DNA from: Novosphingobium flavum
GTDB taxonomy: Bacteria; Pseudomonadota; Alphaproteobacteria; Sphingomonadales; Sphingomonadaceae
Assembly (NCBI RefSeq): GCF_014230315.1
Contig: NZ_JACLAW010000009.1
Coordinates: 62,001-126,000 of the forward strand
Direction of reading: 5' to 3'
Length of the DNA: 64,000 bases
How positions within the stretch are numbered: the stretch's first letter is position 1; each line of letters opens with the position of its first letter. Below, piece by piece: positions 1-7,497 of this stretch. The translations under genes were made by a program, and so were the position numbers. Below the pieces are notes generated by a model. The model searched no databases, was not told the DNA's origin, and worked only from the letters and a program-made list of their open reading frames with translations.

Positions 1-1
1 G

Positions 2-859
2 ACATGGCGGGTCTGCCAGCTGGCGCGCGAAAGCGTCACCGTGGCCCTGTCCGGAGACGGGGCGGACGAAGCTCTGGCCGGATACCGCCGACACCGCTTC
101 CACCATGCGGAGGACCGTTTGCGCCGCCTCCTGCCCCAGCCCTTGCGCGGCCCCCTGTTCGGTGCGCTCGGCTCGCTTTACCCCAAGGCGGACTGGGCCC
201 CGCGCCCGCTGCGGGCGAAGAGCACCTTGATTTCGCTCGCCTCGTCCAGCGACCTTGGCTATTGTCAGGCCCTTGCGATCGTTCCTGAAAGCGGGCGCCA
301 GGCCCTCTATTCACCGCAACTCAAGGCCCAGCTTGGCGATTACCGGGCCGAACAGCCTCTGCTCGAGCTCATGGCCCGCGCCCCGGCGCGCAGCGGGCTG
401 GACCGTGCTCAATATGCCGATCTCGCCTTCTGGCTGCCCGGCGATATCCTGACCAAGGTCGATCGCACCTCGATGGCCGTCAGCCTCGAAGCGCGCGAGC
501 CGCTGCTCGATCACCGCCTGCTGGAATTTTCGGCCCGCCTGCCGGAAAACCTGCGGATCAGGCAGGGGCAGGGCAAATGGCTGATGAAGCAGGCCATGCG
601 CCGCTACCTGCCCGAACCGATCCTGTTTCGCCCCAAGCAGGGCTTCGTCACCCCGATCGCCCAATGGTTTCGCGGCCCCTTGGCCGAAACCGCGCGCACC
701 ATTGCCACCTCGGCCACTCTGGCGCGGACAGGCTGGTTCGATCCCTCCCGCATCGGCGCGCTGGCGGAGGCCCACATCTCCGGCCGGGCCGACAATTCCC
801 GGCTGCTCTGGCAGCTCCTCATGCTCGACCGTTCGTTGACCCGGCTCAAGATCGCCTGA
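2..859 (+). CDS. Asparagine synthase-type amidotransferase, C-terminal part (5'-truncated by window edge)
   Basis: Only the C-terminal synthetase half is in the window; the frame is open to the left edge, so the glutaminase domain and start lie outside. The ATP-pyrophosphatase signature reads VALSGDGADEALAGY, close to the SGGxDS/DE loop that binds AMP-PPi in asparagine synthases. Further on, LPGDILTKVDRTSMAVSLEA followed by REPLLDHRLLEF is the conserved AsnB segment that contacts the adenylate, and KWLMKQAMRRYLP with FRPKQGF is the usual C-terminal motif. The family makes amide bonds using glutamine nitrogen. In sphingomonads close paralogues are tied to exosortase/EPS loci, so this could be such an amidotransferase rather than housekeeping AsnB. 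The missing upstream genes would decide. Confidence 0.88.
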   Translation, partial: TWRVCQLARESVTVALSGDGADEALAGYRRHRFHHAEDRLRRLLPQPLRGPLFGALGSLYPKADWAPRPLRAKSTLISLASSSDLGYCQALAIVPESGRQALYSPQLKAQLGDYRAEQPLLELMARAPARSGLDRAQYADLAFWLPGDILTKVDRTSMAVSLEAREPLLDHRLLEFSARLPENLRIRQGQGKWLMKQAMRRYLPEPILFRPKQGFVTPIAQWFRGPLAETARTIATSATLARTGWFDPSRIGALAEAHISGRADNSRLLWQLLMLDRSLTRLKIA

Positions 860-933
860 ATCCTCGGGACTCTATGGTAAGCAGTTCTTAAACGATTTGC
901 CCTAGAGCCCAGACGAATGGTCAACCTTGACGG

Positions 934-3207
934 ATGATGCAAAAGCACCGCAATCTCTACGTCGCAGTCTTTGCGCTCTTCACATACGCTTTCGCGTGGT
1001 GGATTTTTGCCGCACCGGTCGATCAGGTCTACTGGAATGCCCGCTATTTTCTCAGTGAGCGCCAGGCGGACAAGTCGGTCGTTGTCGTCCGCCTCGATCA
1101 GGTCTCCGACGAAGCTGACGGCAATTCCAATTATTACGCCGAAGTCCTGAAGAGCCTGCACAAAACTGCGCCGGCTCACGTTTACCTTGACGCAGGGATC
1201 AAGCGTGGAAATTCCGCGTTGATCACCGAAATTCGTTCATGGGGAAATCGCCTTTCACTCGTTGCGCGGGTCAACCCGACCAGCATTGCCCACGGAACTT
1301 CCAGCGTCTCGGCCCTCGACCTCCCTGATCGCGCACTGGCGGGAACGGCAGAAGTTCTGGTTTCCGGATTTCGGGTGAATTTCTGGAAATACGTCACATT
1401 GGCGCCGTGCTCCATCGAGGTGGATGGACAAGCCTATCGTTCCCTTGCCGCATCCATGGCTGGCATCGGGTGCAACAGGGGTGATTTCCGACCAGACTTT
1501 TCAATCGATCCGGTAAGCGTGCAAGTGATCGATTCCGGTGCTCTGGTTGATGGCTCGGCCAAAGCCTCGATGCTGGCCGGTCGGACAGTGCTCTTGTCTA
1601 CCTCCGCCACCTCGGCGACAGGCACGCTGGGCTATTTCGGCCATAGACAGCAGCCGCTGGTCATGTTGGACATTGCGGCAGCAGCTGGTGCGAGCCCTCG
1701 ACCATTCGTGGATTGGCGGTTCGAGATCGTGGTGATCCTGTTCATCTTCACGGTCTGGCCGGTTCGGCGGATGAACAATCGCTGGGTACGCTGGAGCGGT
1801 TATGGAGTTGGGGTCGGCATCGCTTTGCTCGGGCCGGTCGCGTTCGAACATTACGGTTTGCTAGTCGGGGCTGGCAGCACCTGTGTCGTTATGGTCGTGT
1901 TCGGCTGCTGGCGAACGTGGTCACGCTGGCGCGAGCGCGTAATCGAAACCGGAAATTCGGGTCTTCCGAACTTCATTGCTCTGGGCAAGCAGAAGGTTCC
2001 GACCGGGTTCAATCTCGTCGTGGCGGTCATCGGCCGATACGAGGAGTTCCTCGCCACCCTGCCCACCGACCTGCATGGCGAATGCGCGCGCCAGATCGCG
2101 CGCCGCTTCTCGGTTGGATGCCGCACGGGCGAAATCTACCATGGCGAGGGCGGCCATTTCGCCTGGCTTGAACAGGATCACGGCGCCGACGAGCAACTCG
2201 AGCACTTCGAAGGTCTCAAGGCCCTGTTTTCGGCTCCGCTGCTGGTCGGCGGACACATGTTCGATACCAACGTCCATTTCGGGATTGACCGGAACGGCCA
2301 GTTCGACACGCTGACCCGGCTGAACACCGCGCTCGCCAGCGCTTCGGAAGCGCTCAAGAGCGGCCGCACGATCGAACAGTTCGAGGCCAATCGCCTTGCC
2401 AACGCGCCGTGGGAGCTCTCGCTGCTCGCCCGCATCGACGAAGGCATGCGCAATGGCGACATCTGGCTCGCCTACCAGCCGCAGTGGGAATTTGCTGAGA
2501 GCCGGATCAGCGGGGCCGAGGCCCTAATCCGCTGGAACGATCCGGTCCGCGGCCCGATCCGTCCCGATGAATTCATCCTCCAGGCCGAGCGGGCAGGGCG
2601 GATCGATGCCCTGACCTATTGGGTTCTCGAGCAGGCGATCAGTTCGGCCGAAGCGATGAACGCGCTGGGCAGCCGCTTCCAGATGAGCGTAAACCTGTCG
2701 GCCCAACTGGTCGACAAGCCCTCGCTGGTTAGTGCCACCTCCGAAATTGTCCTTCGCCGCGGGATCGACTGCCGCCTGCTGACGATCGAGGTTACCGAGA
2801 CCGCGAGCGTCTACAACCGCCCGGCCGCGATCAAGAACCTTCTTGCGCTCAAGGCGATGGGCTTTCGCCTCTCGATCGATGATTTCGGCACGGGCGAGGC
2901 TTCGCTATGCTACCTTGCCGACCTGCCCAGCGATGAACTCAAGCTCGACCGCCGCTTCGTTTCGCGCATGACTACGTCGGACCGGGACTGCAAGATCGTC
3001 CACAGCACGATCAACCTGGCCCATGCGCTCGGCCAGCAAGTGGTCGCCGAAGGAATCGAGGACATCACGACTTTTGATATGCTTCGCCGCCTCGGTTGCG
3101 ACCTTGCTCAGGGGTATTACATAGGTCGTCCGGAAACTTTCGAACAATTGCGCGCGAGATACCTGTCATTTGGGCGGGACGGGGTAAAATCGTTTACGTC
3201 TTGTTAA
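934..3207 (+). CDS. CHASE2 / degenerate GGDEF / EAL membrane protein (probable c-di-GMP phosphodiesterase)
   Basis: 757 residues. A transmembrane segment near residues 7-27 is followed by a CHASE2-like extracytoplasmic sensor region (about 35-255), then hydrophobic segments around 265-330. Next is a GGDEF-like domain (about 343-470) whose signature is EGGHF at 405-409, so it should not synthesise c-di-GMP. The EAL domain (about 495-750) has EAL at 529-531, SVNLSAQL, TIEVTET, IDDFGTG, ELKLDRRF, VVAEGIED and GYYIGRP, so the metal- and substrate-binding residues look intact and hydrolysis of c-di-GMP is likely. The start is ATG 934, with a second ATG directly after it. A strong hairpin lies downstream. 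The environmental signal is unknown. Confidence 0.9.
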   Translation: MMQKHRNLYVAVFALFTYAFAWWIFAAPVDQVYWNARYFLSERQADKSVVVVRLDQVSDEADGNSNYYAEVLKSLHKTAPAHVYLDAGIKRGNSALITEIRSWGNRLSLVARVNPTSIAHGTSSVSALDLPDRALAGTAEVLVSGFRVNFWKYVTLAPCSIEVDGQAYRSLAASMAGIGCNRGDFRPDFSIDPVSVQVIDSGALVDGSAKASMLAGRTVLLSTSATSATGTLGYFGHRQQPLVMLDIAAAAGASPRPFVDWRFEIVVILFIFTVWPVRRMNNRWVRWSGYGVGVGIALLGPVAFEHYGLLVGAGSTCVVMVVFGCWRTWSRWRERVIETGNSGLPNFIALGKQKVPTGFNLVVAVIGRYEEFLATLPTDLHGECARQIARRFSVGCRTGEIYHGEGGHFAWLEQDHGADEQLEHFEGLKALFSAPLLVGGHMFDTNVHFGIDRNGQFDTLTRLNTALASASEALKSGRTIEQFEANRLANAPWELSLLARIDEGMRNGDIWLAYQPQWEFAESRISGAEALIRWNDPVRGPIRPDEFILQAERAGRIDALTYWVLEQAISSAEAMNALGSRFQMSVNLSAQLVDKPSLVSATSEIVLRRGIDCRLLTIEVTETASVYNRPAAIKNLLALKAMGFRLSIDDFGTGEASLCYLADLPSDELKLDRRFVSRMTTSDRDCKIVHSTINLAHALGQQVVAEGIEDITTFDMLRRLGCDLAQGYYIGRPETFEQLRARYLSFGRDGVKSFTSC

Positions 3208-3255
3208 CCATGGAAACTTTGGTTAATGGTTGGCTTCCATCGATGGAGGCAACCC

Positions 3256-3306
3256 ATGATCGTAGCACTGAGCGATTGGCTCTGGACTATCCTGCTCGGC
3301 GATTAA
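3256..3306 (+). CDS. Putative 16-residue leader or micro-protein
   Basis: A very short frame, MIVALSDWLWTILLGD, begins at ATG 3256 with a textbook GGAGG at 3245-3249, six bases upstream. That is a better ribosome site than many long genes here have. The peptide is hydrophobic with two Trp residues and could be a membrane micro-protein, a leader, or the remnant of a transporter N-terminus. It sits between the EAL gene and the terminator at 3425-3461. No known family is recognised, and a chance frame is possible. Confidence 0.3.
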   Translation: MIVALSDWLWTILLGD

Positions 3307-3424
3307 TTCGCGGAGTTCTGCGATTTTCCCCCAATTGGGGTGGGCGCAGTCAACAGGTCGTTCAAGCTGAAGTGATTCGGAATAGTTAACGTCAGCCATG
3401 CGGCGTTAACGGGAACAGACCGAA

Positions 3425-3461
3425 AAAATGGGCCCCGCAGGTAACTGCCGGGGCCCATTTT
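3425..3461. terminator. Bidirectional intrinsic terminator between EAL gene and zapE
   Basis: A 12-bp perfect stem, AAAATGGGCCCC (3425-3436) with GGGGCCCATTTT (3450-3461), encloses a 13-base loop. The A/T ends provide a U-tract in either direction, so it can end both the plus-strand EAL transcript and the minus-strand sdhB-thioesterase-zapE transcript. Confidence 0.85.
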
Positions 3462-3514
3462 CGTTCAACTCGTCGCAAATTTCGGGCGCAAACCGTACCA
3501 GCAGGGGACAGGCC

Positions 3515-4636
3515 TCAATCCTCGCCGTGGCCCAGCGCGAGATAGTCGAGGCTTTGCATTTCCATGAGGCGGCTCACCGTCCGGTCGAACTCGAACCGGC
3601 CATCGCCAGCGGCATAGAGATCCTCGGGCAAGGCATCTGCCGCGGCGATCAGCTTGACCTTGTGCTCGTAAAGCGCATCGATCAGCGTGACGAAGCGCGC
3701 CGCCTCGTTGCGTTGGTCCGGCCCGAGCTGCGGTATCCCGACGATGACCACCGTGTGATAGCCTTGGGCGATCGCCAGGTAGTCCGCGGCGCCCCGGGCC
3801 TCGCTGCACAGCCGCTTGAAACTGAACACGGCCACGCCCTTCAGGCTCTTGGGCACGAACAGCTTGCGACCGCCGCCAAGATCAAGCTCGGCCGACGGGA
3901 CGTGCGCGCTGTCTTCCGGCGGGTAGTCCGTCAGCCTGAAGAACGCCTCGCGCGCCTGGGCCGTGGCGGCATCGCCCAACGGCATGTGCCAGGTTGCCAT
4001 GCCGGCCAGGCGGTCAAGGCGATAGTCCACCGGGCCGTTCAAGGTCAGAACGTCGAGTTCCCGTTCGATCAGGGCAATGAAGGGCAGGAAATGCTCGCGG
4101 TTAAGGCCGTCCTTGTACAATTCGGACGTCGCGCGGTTTGACGTGGTGACGATGGTCACCCCTTCCGACTCGATCAGGGCCGTGAACAGCCGGCTCATGA
4201 TCATCGCGTCGGCGCTGTTGTTGACGACCATCTCATCGAAGGCCAGAACCTTGAAACCGCGCGCCAATGTCGCCGCCACCGGCAGGATCGGATCGCCGCT
4301 TTCCTTCTTGCGCTCCTCGCGAAGCAGGGCGTGGACCTCGATCATGAAGGCGTGGAAGTGGACCCGGCGCTTCTCGGCAATCGCCAGGCTATCGTGGAAC
4401 AGGTCCATCAACATGGACTTGCCGCGCCCGACGCCGCCCCACATGTAGATCCCGCGCGGCCGGGCAGGGGGCTTGCGCCCCAGCAGTCGTCCAAGCAGCC
4501 CGCCCGTCGCGGCAGGGGCGACTTCCAGTTCGTCCTGTAACCGGGCCAGACGCTCGGCCGCGGCGGCCTGCTCCGGATCTGGCCGCAGTTCCCCGGCGGC
4601 GAGAAGCTCACGGTATCTGGCCAGCAAACCGCTCAT
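3515..4636 (-). CDS. zapE: Cell division protein ZapE (AFG1-like ATPase)
   Basis: 373 residues, the usual length for the AFG1/ZapE P-loop ATPase family. Walker A reads GGVGRGKSML preceded by RGIYMWG, Walker B reads VLAFDEM, and the sensor region TIVTTSNRATSELYKDG matches family features. ZapE acts at the inner face of the membrane on FtsZ polymers in Enterobacteria; mitochondrial AFG1 works in respiratory-complex quality control, which may explain its place after sdhB. The start chosen is ATG 4636, which overlaps the TGA of the thioesterase gene (ATGA), indicating translational coupling. The frame stays open further upstream, but that extension has no family similarity. Confidence 0.93.
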   Translation of the reverse strand: MSGLLARYRELLAAGELRPDPEQAAAAERLARLQDELEVAPAATGGLLGRLLGRKPPARPRGIYMWGGVGRGKSMLMDLFHDSLAIAEKRRVHFHAFMIEVHALLREERKKESGDPILPVAATLARGFKVLAFDEMVVNNSADAMIMSRLFTALIESEGVTIVTTSNRATSELYKDGLNREHFLPFIALIERELDVLTLNGPVDYRLDRLAGMATWHMPLGDAATAQAREAFFRLTDYPPEDSAHVPSAELDLGGGRKLFVPKSLKGVAVFSFKRLCSEARGAADYLAIAQGYHTVVIVGIPQLGPDQRNEAARFVTLIDALYEHKVKLIAAADALPEDLYAAGDGRFEFDRTVSRLMEMQSLDYLALGHGED

Positions 4637-5094
4637 CGCGCGCTCGGCTTGCGGATCGTGCCGGTGAACGATGCGACGAGGTGATCCTCCTGCATCATCA
4701 ACCCGCGCAGGAACACCATCCGCCCAGTCTCGCGCAGCACCTCGGTCACCGCATCGAGCGGCGCGCCAATCCTGCCGGAACCGAGGAATTGGCACGAGGT
4801 GTCAAGCGTCACCGACCCGGCGAGATGCTTGCCGATCACCAGCTGCGCGCTGGCGAACAGCGAAAGATCGACCATCGACAGGACCACGCCGCCATGCACC
4901 GTCCCCGAAAGGTTCGCGTGGCGCCGCTGGGTGTGCAGCCGCAGCCTTACAGCTCGCTCACCCTCAGCCCGAACGATGAGGTGGCCGATCGCCAGCCCGT
5001 TGAAGCAGGACGGGTCGGACAGGTTCCAGGTCGACCAGCCGGGATGGGCGGGATCAGGCTCGTGAACGAAGATAACGGGTTCGGCTGAACTCAC
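4633..5094 (-). CDS. PaaI-family hotdog-fold thioesterase
   Basis: 153 residues with a single hotdog domain. The motif GTVHGGVVLSMVDLSLFASA carries the HGG turn and the following Asp typical of PaaI/YbgC-type acyl-CoA thioesterases. The substrate cannot be read from sequence; members hydrolyse aryl- or medium-chain acyl-CoA. Translation appears to start at GTG 5094, one base after the sdhB stop, and the gene ends in an ATGA overlap with zapE. It is therefore the middle gene of a tight sdhB-thioesterase-zapE unit. Confidence 0.88.
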   Translation of the reverse strand: MSSAEPVIFVHEPDPAHPGWSTWNLSDPSCFNGLAIGHLIVRAEGERAVRLRLHTQRRHANLSGTVHGGVVLSMVDLSLFASAQLVIGKHLAGSVTLDTSCQFLGSGRIGAPLDAVTEVLRETGRMVFLRGLMMQEDHLVASFTGTIRKPSAR

Positions 5095-5095
5095 G

Positions 5096-5878
5096 TCAGA
5101 TGTGGCGTTCGGCCTGCATCTTCTTGATCTCTGCGATCGCGCGCGCCGGGGACAGCCCCTTGGGGCAGACGTTGGCGCAGTTCATGATCGTGTGACAGCG
5201 ATAGAGGCGGAAGGGATCTTCCAGCTCGTCGAGCCGCTCGCCGGTCATCTCGTCGCGGCTGTCAGCCAGCCAGCGATAGGCCTGAAGCAGGATCGCCGGG
5301 CCGAGGAACTTGTCCGAATTCCACCAGTAGCTCGGGCACGAGGTCGAGCAGCAGGCGCACAGGATGCACTCGTAGAGCCCGTCCAGCTTCTCGCGCTGCT
5401 CGGGGCTCTGCAGGCGCTCCTTGCCCGAAGGCGTGGTCGAAACGGTCTGCAGCCACGGCCGGATCGAGGCATACTGGGCATAGAAGTGCGTGAAATCAGG
5501 GACGAGATCCTTGATCACTTCCATGTGCGGCAGCGGCGTGATGCGGATGTCGCCCTTGAGATCCTCGATCGCCGTGGTGCAGGCGAGGCCGTTACGCCCG
5601 TTCATGTTCATCGCGCAGGACCCGCAGATCCCCTCGCGGCACGAACGGCGGAAGGTCAGGGTCGGGTCGATCTCGTTCTTGATCTTGATGATCGCGTCGA
5701 GAACCATCGGCCCGCACTGCTCGAGATCGATCTCGAACGAGTCATAGCGCGGATTTTCGCCGCTGTCGGGATCATAGCGGTAAACGGTGAACTTCTTCAC
5801 CCGCGCGGCGCCTTCGGCCTTGTGATGGCGGGACTTGCCCGTGATCTTGCTGTTCGCGGGGAGGGTGAAGGTCGCCAT
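5096..5878 (-). CDS. sdhB: Succinate dehydrogenase iron-sulfur subunit
   Basis: 260 residues. SdhB passes electrons from the FAD subunit to ubiquinone in complex II at the cytoplasmic membrane face. The plant-type [2Fe-2S] ligands are in [15 protein letters not shown] plus GLAC, and the [4Fe-4S] and [3Fe-4S] ligands are in [16 protein letters not shown] and [20 protein letters not shown]. sdhC, sdhD and sdhA are not in the window: upstream of this start is a 227-base gap and then a plus-strand gene, so sdhB heads its own transcript with a thioesterase gene and zapE. The 5879-6105 gap must hold the divergent promoters; I recognise no specific operator in it. Confidence 0.97.
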   Translation of the reverse strand: MATFTLPANSKITGKSRHHKAEGAARVKKFTVYRYDPDSGENPRYDSFEIDLEQCGPMVLDAIIKIKNEIDPTLTFRRSCREGICGSCAMNMNGRNGLACTTAIEDLKGDIRITPLPHMEVIKDLVPDFTHFYAQYASIRPWLQTVSTTPSGKERLQSPEQREKLDGLYECILCACCSTSCPSYWWNSDKFLGPAILLQAYRWLADSRDEMTGERLDELEDPFRLYRCHTIMNCANVCPKGLSPARAIAEIKKMQAERHI

Positions 5879-6105
5879 GGTCCCTGTCCGTAAGAATTTG
5901 GTTCGATTAGCCCTCTAGCGATTCGGCGCCGAAGGGCAAGTGCGTGATGGCCTCCTTGGGCGGGAAATGCGCAGCACCCGCATGCCTGCCTGTTGCTTTC
6001 GGCCCAGGCACGGGAAACTGCGGGGGGTCATCGCAGGGCCCCTTCACCAAACTCTTCTAGAACCTTGAACGGTTCAGGTCGCAAGATCGAAGGAGGCATG
6101 CGACC

Positions 6106-7314
6106 ATGATGCGAAGACTTTTGCGTGATCCGGGTGGCAATGCCACCATAGTTACCGCGTTGTCCTTGCTCGTGCTGATCGGCGCGGCCGGGGTCGGCAC
6201 CGACACGGTCCAGTGGACCCTGCTCAAGCGCAAGCTGCAACGCGAGGCCGATTCGGCGGCGCGGGCCGGCGCTCTTGCCAAGATGTCCGGCTCCAGCGTC
6301 ACCAGCGCGGCCCTCGCCGAGATAGAACGGTATACCTCGGTTACCCTGCTCGGCTCGCCCGTCATCGAGAATGCGCCGACTTCCGGCACCTATGCGGGCG
6401 ACACGCAGGCAGTGCGGGTCACATTGGAGGCCGATGCAAGCTTGCCGTTCTCGGGGATATTCCTCAACCGTCCCGTCACCATGCGCGCCTCGGCCACGGC
6501 CGCCGCGATCGGGCAGGGGGACTATTGCATTCTCGCCCTCGAAACCGGCGCCGCCACGGGCATCACCGCCACGGGCAACACCACGGCTGCGCTCGGCTGC
6601 GGGATGGCCGCCAATGCCCAGGGATCGAGCGCCATCGCGATCGGCGGTTCGAGCTATGTGACGGCTACCTCGCTGATGGCGGTCGGCGCGATCTCGGCCG
6701 CCGATCGCAATCTCGCCGCCGGCACGGCCCAGATCCCCTACGCCCTGGTCCAGCCCGATCCCTTCGCCGGCCTGCCCGATCCGGTCGTGCCCGGTGGATG
6801 CAGCGCCAGCCTCACGGTCAACCCCAACCAGAGCCGCGCCGTGGCCAACGACAGCGGGACCGCTTGTTACAAGTCGATGGACCTCAAGGGCACGGTCACT
6901 TTCGCTCCGGGTGTCTACCTGATCGACGGCGGCTCGATCTCGATCAATGCCACGGCCAATGTTTCGGGCAGCGAGGTGATCTTCATTCTCACCAGCAGCA
7001 CGATCGACACCGCGCCCGGCTCCGCCGCCACGATCACGATAAACGGCAATGCGAGGATCAACCTGACCGCGCCGACGAGCGGGACCTATGCCGGGGTCTT
7101 CCTCTATCAGGACCGCCGCGCCAGCCTGGCCAACCAGGCCAACGACATTTCCGGCAATTCCGGCTCCGTGCTGCAAGGTGCAATCTATTTCCCGGCACAG
7201 AAGGTCAAATTCACCGGCAATTCCGGCCTGATCACCATCCGGCCTGATCACCAATTGCCTGCAGGTCGTGGCCCGGCAGGTCGAGTTCACCGGCAGCAGC
7301 ACCGTTACCAATAG
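6106..7314 (+). CDS. TadE/TadG-like Flp pilus-assembly-type protein, frameshifted near its 3' end
   Basis: Read as is, 402 residues. The N-terminus MMRRLLRDPGGNATIVTALS followed by a hydrophobic helix and a heptad-like segment is the TadE/TadG (pseudopilin-like) signature; the rest is a Gly/Thr/Ser-rich extracytoplasmic region. An AGGAGG at 6091-6096 lies ten bases before ATG 6106. At 7222-7253 an exact 16-base tandem duplication shifts the frame by +1: the final residues become an Arg/Gln-rich run ending at 7314. Without the extra copy the frame reads GNSGLITNCLQVVARQVEF and continues coherently to a TAG at 7373-7375, so the ancestral gene was 6106-7375. It is a single gene, not part of a tad cluster here. 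It may be a disrupted gene, a phase variant or an assembly error. Confidence 0.75.
   Translation: MMRRLLRDPGGNATIVTALSLLVLIGAAGVGTDTVQWTLLKRKLQREADSAARAGALAKMSGSSVTSAALAEIERYTSVTLLGSPVIENAPTSGTYAGDTQAVRVTLEADASLPFSGIFLNRPVTMRASATAAAIGQGDYCILALETGAATGITATGNTTAALGCGMAANAQGSSAIAIGGSSYVTATSLMAVGAISAADRNLAAGTAQIPYALVQPDPFAGLPDPVVPGGCSASLTVNPNQSRAVANDSGTACYKSMDLKGTVTFAPGVYLIDGGSISINATANVSGSEVIFILTSSTIDTAPGSAATITINGNARINLTAPTSGTYAGVFLYQDRRASLANQANDISGNSGSVLQGAIYFPAQKVKFTGNSGLITIRPDHQLPAGRGPAGRVHRQQHRYQ
7222..7253 (+). repeat. 16-bp exact tandem duplication causing a frameshift
   Basis: The unit TCCGGCCTGATCACCA occurs twice head to tail (7222-7237 and 7238-7253). Sixteen bases is not a multiple of three, so the second copy breaks the reading frame of the TadG-like gene. 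Deleting one copy restores a frame open to 7375. Confidence 0.95.
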
Positions 7315-7422
7315 CTGTCCGCCCGGCTCCGGCGCCGATGCGTTCAGCGGGTTCCAGGTTCACCTGGTCGAATAGGCGCAAGGGCGCTCACGTCCACGGG
7401 AGCGCTGCACTGAACGCGAAAA

Positions 7423-7455
7423 CGCCCGGCCGGATGACCGGCCGGGCGTCTTGTT
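7423..7455 (+). terminator. Intrinsic terminator downstream of the TadG-like gene
   Basis: An 11-bp GC-rich stem CGCCCGGCCGG / CCGGCCGGGCG (7423-7433, 7438-7448) with an ATGA loop is followed by TCTTGTTTTT. It also lies just beyond the rne stop on the opposite strand and could serve both convergent genes. Confidence 0.85.
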
Positions 7456-7497
7456 TTTGTCACGGAACCTGAAGCTCCGCGAGCATCATTTCAGCAT

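Noticed and set aside
3428-4141. A 237-codon plus-strand frame opposite zapE
   Set aside because: It starts inside the terminator hairpin and overlaps the conserved ATPase; no recognisable family.
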